Assembly: GCA_006247105.1 (NCBI GenBank)
Contig: CM016926.1
Location: 124,001-188,000 of the forward strand
Length of the DNA stretch: 64,000 nucleotides
Direction: 5' to 3'
DNA from: Giardia muris
Lineage: Eukaryota > Fornicata > Diplomonadida > Hexamitidae
Shown here in pieces: positions 63,281 through 64,000 of the stretch (position 1 is its first letter; the number at the start of each line of letters is the position of its first letter). The translations under genes were made by a program, and so were the position numbers. The notes below the pieces were generated by a model that saw nothing but the letters and a program-made list of their open reading frames with translations, did no database searches and was not told where the DNA came from.

Positions 63281-64000
63281 ATGGTATTCATCTCCTTGAG
63301 TACTGATCCGACAGAAGATGGGACGGAGAGGCTCGTCCCAGCTCTAGAGACTCCGGTCGACGAAGCATTTAGCGACTGTCAACCCATCCTTTCATTGCTC
63401 GAGGAGGAGGGAAAGTTTTCTACACTTCTACGCGACTCTCTTTTAGCAATCCGCATGGCGATGCGCCTCTACGACTCCCTAGGCTTCAGCTTCAATGGGG
63501 GGAAGGATAATACAGTGGTTCTGCACTTGATTCGGGCTGCGTGTCTTCAAGCAGTACAAGAGGGTTTAGATGATCCTCTTACGCCATATCAAGTGTTCCG
63601 TCGGCACTTCCACTTATTCTATTTGCATACGGAGAAGCAGATGGATGAGCTCTGTCAATACCTCTTGAAGACTGAGAAGAGGTATGCACTTAATACAACA
63701 GTTTATGCCGGAAAAGACTTCCTACAATGCTTACTCCGTTATCATCAGGAACGGAAGCCTAACGCCGTCATTATGGGTATGAGATCGGTCGATCCAATGG
63801 GTCGCACCACTATCTTCTCTCCTTGCACTCCCGGTTGGCCTTCCTTCATCCGGGTTAATCCTATTCTTCCATGGTCGTTCGTGGACGTCTGGGACTTCAT
63901 CAAGCGCTTTCGGATCCAATACTGTCGGCTCTATGATCATGGTTATACAAGCTTAGGGTCTGCTTATTCCACTAGGAAACATCCCATGCTTCAAGATGGT
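63281..64000 (+). CDS. FAD synthetase (FMN adenylyltransferase), 3' end beyond window
   Basis: An open frame from the ATG at 63281 to the last base (240 codons, no stop). It belongs to the PAPS-reductase-like FAD synthetase family that makes FAD from FMN and ATP. Motifs seen: the ATP-binding PP-loop variant FSFNGGKDNTVVLHLIRA, MGMRSVDPMGRT, INPILPW-like VNPILPWSFVDVWDFI, and the FMN-site region YCRLYDHGYTSLGS. Eukaryotic enzymes of about 300 residues have the same order, so perhaps 30-80 residues are missing. No molybdopterin-binding domain precedes it, as in yeast Fad1. Giardia imports riboflavin, so this would supply FAD to enzymes such as thioredoxin reductase. Confidence 0.9.
   Translation, partial: MVFISLSTDPTEDGTERLVPALETPVDEAFSDCQPILSLLEEEGKFSTLLRDSLLAIRMAMRLYDSLGFSFNGGKDNTVVLHLIRAACLQAVQEGLDDPLTPYQVFRRHFHLFYLHTEKQMDELCQYLLKTEKRYALNTTVYAGKDFLQCLLRYHQERKPNAVIMGMRSVDPMGRTTIFSPCTPGWPSFIRVNPILPWSFVDVWDFIKRFRIQYCRLYDHGYTSLGSAYSTRKHPMLQDG

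Noticed and set aside
1..64000. CRISPR arrays, insertion sequences and bacterial operons
   Set aside because: No short regularly spaced repeats, no terminal inverted repeats with transposase and no ribosome-binding sites; the sequence is eukaryotic.

Overview
The window comes from a very compact eukaryotic genome, and the evidence points to a Giardia species close to Giardia muris. The main sign is three copies of a variant-specific surface protein (VSP) C-terminus: a hydrophobic span followed by the tail GCRGK. G. intestinalis VSPs normally end CRGKA, so the missing final Ala favours G. muris. Other supporting signs are ankyrin 'Protein 21.1' genes, a NEK kinase, A/T-rich initiators immediately before start codons, no introns interrupting the conserved genes, AGTRAA-like poly(A) signals often overlapping stop codons, and spacers of 0-20 bp between most genes. 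The species assignment is inference.

Region 1 (1-5.7 kb) is a VSP/ankyrin antigen array. It holds an ankyrin-type coiled-coil fragment run into a VSP tail, a VSP body with no signal peptide or anchor, an intact ankyrin/coiled-coil gene, and two VSP bodies with anchors but no signal peptide. A 165 bp block (556-720 and 3968-4132) is duplicated, and in both copies the poly(A) signal of one VSP contains the ATG that follows. The array looks like a store of silent or recombining cassettes rather than ready-to-express genes.

Region 2 (5.8-10.8 kb) is loosely packed. Three bacterial-looking enzyme genes (an aldo-keto reductase, a two-domain carboxymuconolactone-decarboxylase-family protein and an NTF2/SnoaL-like protein) are separated by 0.7-1.1 kb spacers. 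I read this as an island of laterally acquired genes next to the antigen array.

Region 3 (10.8-64 kb) is core genome. It includes proteasome beta1 and alpha6, a NEK kinase, a DEAH helicase, V-ATPase subunit a, the RNase P/MRP subunit POP5, HAS1-like DEAD helicase, a kelch protein, CFAP410 (C21orf2), an AP endonuclease, thioredoxin reductase, RUVBL1, a START-domain protein, a Cet1-like mRNA 5'-triphosphatase, tRNA-Val(CAC), and the 5' part of an FAD synthetase. Three ABC proteins are present: an 822-aa half transporter, a 180-aa piece of a nucleotide-binding domain and a 2018-aa ABCA-type protein. Several large proteins (843, 970, 1052 and 2116 aa) are unidentified, though the 1052-aa one begins with an RIIa-like docking domain.

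Layout: divergent pairs share 9-13 bp promoters, convergent pairs overlap at their stop codons, and one same-strand trio (CFAP410, the 2116-aa gene, HAS1) has spacers of 0 and 8 bp. Flagellar/centrosomal genes (CFAP410, NEK, the RIIa-like protein) and RNA-processing genes (POP5, HAS1, DEAH helicase, Cet1-like) are interspersed without obvious operons.
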